A stretch of 64,000 nt of DNA from contig NC_091134.1 in NCBI RefSeq assembly GCF_041381155.1, positions 15,502,008-15,566,007 on the forward strand, in the 5' to 3' direction. Below are positions 61,301-64,000 of this stretch, piece after piece (position 1 is the first letter of the stretch; every line of letters starts with the position of its first letter). The DNA comes from Argopecten irradians (Eukaryota; Mollusca; Bivalvia; Pectinida; Pectinidae). The position numbers were made by a program, and so were the translations under genes. A model generated the notes under the pieces. That model saw only the letters and a program-made list of their open reading frames with translations. It was not told the DNA's origin and did no database searches.

Positions 61301-62289
61301 CAAAATATATGTTCATTTCCGATTTTAAATATAAACCATTGAAAATGTTAAAAGAAATAAACACATTTATAATGTTTCGTACAGATGTGTATTGAGGCTT
61401 ATTTATTACTTTGATAACGAGATAAAAGCAAATGTGTTAATGTGTTCTATTAATGTATTATTTACTTCCTTGAGGATAGAACAAATGCACTGTCAAGGCA
61501 GGTGTAATCGATTTCCTAAGACATTACACTAATGAATTAGAAGAAATATGCAACCAGGTATGACACCGGTGATGAATTAATCAAGGTTTTATAGAGGCAG
61601 AATCGTTTAAAATAGACCATGCCAGGTATAATTCGCTATAGTCAAATAAGCTATATGTACAAATTTGAATAACAACATCGTGTAATTATATTTCCTCAAC
61701 TTGCCTGGTGATAAAATAAATTATTAATGAACTCTTTAACTGATTTTGTGTTGGATTAGAACCAAATTTATAAGGAACTACTCACTTGTATTTGTCTACT
61801 GATTTCTGTGACTGTGAAGTAATCTTCTGTGTCAAAGTCATGCTGCAGACATGTAGGTTGTCCAGCGATGACATTAATTTTTCCAAGTCCTGATAGGATG
61901 AACATTCCAATCAGCCCGCCTAGGAATGAGTTAAGCCATTCTGTGGTGAGATAAAGATCAAACAGCCCCCAGTACCCCCTCCATTGGAGTATCGTGGCGT
62001 TACCAACGACGTAGGCATGTACACGTGAGACAATGAGGAACAAAACGGGGTATTTATCTGGTAATAAAAATCTGTTCAACGGGATCTGCAACAGGGTAAA
62101 GAACGATAATATGAGAGTACCTACACAAAAGGACACCCACAAGCTAAGTTCATAGTCCTCTGGCATGAAGTATAGGTCAATTAGATCCCACGATCCTCTC
62201 CAAAAGAAGTACACAAGAGGTGCAATTATAACAAAATTGATGAATGTATCAATAGATGAGAGTAATGCGTCTCTAGTGTAAGGCTTCAT
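58326..62289 (-). CDS. Fuseless-family multipass membrane protein
   Basis: Two coding exons on the minus strand, 61786-62289 and 58326-59186, join in phase 0 to give 454 residues. Four related two-helix repeats are visible, each with a W-x-x-x-W core followed by acidic/proline residues: WRGSWDLIDLYFMPEDYELS, WRGYWGLFDLYLTTEWLNS, WRLSWNLADDYLLPEDPALS and WRGVWNLQTALLLPERPALS. That implies about eight membrane spans, as in Drosophila Fuseless, a presynaptic protein linked to calcium-channel placement. Two repeats lie in each exon. The tail after about residue 330 is hydrophilic and made of imperfect 10-11-residue units (ASHGENRVTF, ASHGDSTVVI). The open frame extends nine codons upstream of the ATG at 62289 but contains no other ATG before a stop. 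Whether there is an upstream exon cannot be excluded. Intron 59187-61785 holds a SINE-like element. Confidence 0.8.
59187..61785 (-). other. Intron of the Fuseless-family gene
   Basis: The intron is 2.6 kb, with donor CAA|GTGAGT and acceptor TTTTCAG|CAC on the minus strand. Apart from the retroposon at 59688-60222 it holds AT-rich sequence and a short near-repeat of CTGGTCCATGGGGCAGCACTT-type phrases (near 60363 and 60512). I see no other gene in it. Confidence 0.6.
59688..60222 (-). mobile_element. SINE-like retroposon with 12-bp target duplication
   Basis: ATTGACATAGCT flanks the element exactly (59676-59687 and 60223-60234). Read on the minus strand it starts GGTCCCTGCAGGTAGGGCG and ends in (CAAA)n, seen on the plus strand as TTTG repeats. 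The length, tail and target duplication fit a SINE-type or other short non-LTR retroposon. A widespread mollusc family is likely, but I cannot name it. No coding frame. Confidence 0.82.
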
Positions 62290-62620
62290 ACTGATCGGAG
62301 TTTTCTCATAATACAATACTGATTGTACTCCGTATCAGATTAGAAGTCCACAATGTAGATATAAAGCACTATTAAATATCAAAGCAGTTAATACACTGTT
62401 GAATTATATTCGCGTTTTCATGACCAACGACATGTAGAAGAGACTACCTTCATGATTTAAATTAATGCATAATTTACTGGGTGAAATCGTCCGTTAAATA
62501 TAACGCGAAAGTTGAAAGCAAGCAAGTTCATAATACAATTTGTAATTATATCGATTATATTCACACCTTTCTCTTACTGCTGATTGCATATAAAGTAGCG
62601 TTTATGCAGTCTAGATAATA

Positions 62621-62805
62621 TTCCGTCTTTGCATATTACAAGTTAACTCCCTTGCGGGTAGGTATCGATTGTTACGTCATTATTTTGTGAGCGCAATTCA
62701 AGTCATTTTCTCCGAAAAGTGTGACGTTACGCTCGAAAACACATGACGTCACAATTAATACCTACCCGGCAAGTGCAAATAACTCTGTAATATGCAAATA
62801 CGGAA
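62621..62805. mobile_element. TA-flanked inverted-repeat MITE
   Basis: The left arm (TTCCGTCTTTGCATATTACA... CGGGTAGGTAT) pairs with the right arm, whose complement reads TTCCGTATTTGCATATTACA. Arms are about 45-50 bp and TA flanks both ends (62619-62620, 62806-62807). The centre contains two TGACGT motifs in opposite orientation. It is 185 bp and non-coding. Confidence 0.78.
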
Positions 62806-63822
62806 TAGTAACTATGGTGACCGTAGTTACCATCTTTCTTCTTTCTAAAACCAGAACAGGGATATAAATATAAGGAATCCTTCAGTTAATTTTTCTTACG
62901 TTTAAGTTGGTTTTTTAATTGTTTGTTCAAAAAAGGCTTTAATATGTCACTTTCTATATAATCGATTATTTTCACTCCTAAGTCTGTAAATATACATGTA
63001 GGAATCTACCGTGGCATGATAGTATATTGTATGTCTAAAAACAAAACAGAGATGTGAATATAATGATTGATCTGCAATATGACACCGAATATGGTAATAT
63101 GAACTCAGTTGATAACGGACAAATTTATTTATGTAGCGCTATCGCGCACTATATTATATAATATATGATAATATTACCAACTGCATTTACATTATCGTAC
63201 ACCAGTCAAGATGAAGATCAATCCTGAAGAATTTTCGATAACAATATGTAACATCTTTATAAACAGAAGAAATAGTAATCCAGGTAAAAAACACGCAGTT
63301 CAATGCAACAGTGGATAAATGCATGTTCATGTTCATCAATAAAAAAAAACCCGTTATCACATTCAACGTTTAGTACTTTAAGCACTTCTTCAATGTGTTA
63401 TTCTCTTTATGATTTTACCAAACTAAGATTATGTTCTTAGTCACAAGTTCCAATGAAATTATTGATTAAGTAAAACTAGATAACAGCCAATTGCAACAGC
63501 AGCAGCAGGACGTCATTGTCACAACAACAATCCAACCGTCTGCAGCAGCAGATTTTCAAAGAGATTTTAGATAATTTACATTAGAATTGATTGAAAGCGA
63601 TAGACCGTAATAATTATGATCTTCATCGACCAAAAGTGTCTATAGAATAAGATCCATTCAACTGTCCACAAATGCAACGGAGTCAAACGATGTGTGTGAA
63701 CTTCCTCAGCTCGATAACCCATAATCCTGAAACAAAGAAAGAATACATCGATTTCTGCATTATTCACTCAATCAAGCCTGGGAACATTTCAATGGAACCT
63801 GTACCACTGGTACATATATTTC

Positions 63823-63841
63823 GGGGGGGGGGGGGGGGGGG
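63823..63841. repeat. G19 homopolymer
   Basis: Nineteen consecutive G residues. The same length occurs at 4401-4419. Homopolymers of this type are prone to sequencing error, so the exact length is uncertain. Confidence 0.8.
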
Positions 63842-64000
63842 TGTATTTATTTTAGGGTGATGTCACCGGAAGTACGGATATCTTTGTCTGATGGGATAGA
63901 AAACTTTTCTCTTTCCCCGGACCAGGATTTTTCTATCTCACCGTAGAATAAAGGCAAACTGGGTGAAAGTTTGCGATGCAACACAATATAATGCAATGAC

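Larger units (their letters stand above)
62290..64000. other. Upstream flank of the Fuseless gene, no gene seen
   Basis: This region may hold the promoter of the minus-strand Fuseless gene, but no motif could be assigned. It contains a MITE (62621-62805), a CAG/CAA-rich patch (about 63496-63552) and a G19 run (63823-63841). The last 150 bases are somewhat richer in G+C without a recognisable frame. Confidence 0.4.

Overview
The window looks like nuclear DNA of a lophotrochozoan animal, most likely a bivalve mollusc and possibly a scallop. The reasons are AT-rich sequence, small exons with GT-AG introns, many short MITE-like elements and minisatellites, and proteins that read as metazoan orthologues. 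I had no database, so the species group is an inference. Gene models were built by hand from reading frames, splice sites and remembered family sequences. Every exon phase was checked for consistency.

Layout. (1) 1.3-4.1 kb, minus: SSR3 (TRAP-gamma), five exons, 185 codons, the same length as I recall for human. (2) 5.3-6.9 kb, plus: a small MGC-start protein, perhaps STMND1-like. Its coding exon is split by a 1,055-bp hAT-type element with an 8-bp target duplication. The element appears to be spliced out as an intron. (3) 7-11.4 kb: repeats, two hAT-type MITEs, two minisatellites and a long foldback. (4) 11.5-17.9 kb, plus: a seven-exon NIT-domain receptor guanylate cyclase whose catalytic domain has lost its key residues, so it is a predicted pseudocyclase. 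(5) 18-32 kb: mostly non-coding, with MITEs, a 41-bp minisatellite and a roughly 155-bp pearl/Helitron-like tandem repeat. (6) 32.4-51.1 kb, plus: an endothelin-converting-enzyme-like M13 metalloprotease with three phase-compatible alternative first exons and 20 common exons. (7) 51-58 kb: AT-rich 3' flank with no gene seen. (8) 58.3-62.3 kb, minus: a Fuseless-family multipass membrane protein built from four repeats, with a SINE-like retroposon in its intron. (9) 62.3-64 kb: a MITE and low-complexity DNA.

The genes do not form an operon or a shared pathway. SSR3 serves the ER translocon, the cyclase relative and the Fuseless protein suggest sensory or neuronal roles, and ECE processes peptides. 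The most unusual structures are the transposon-derived intron in gene 2, the NIT pseudocyclase, and two 48-bp minisatellites that each copy a splice site: the 5' site of cyclase exon 5 and the 3' site of ECE exon 2. I saw no retrovirus-like, LTR or Polinton element.
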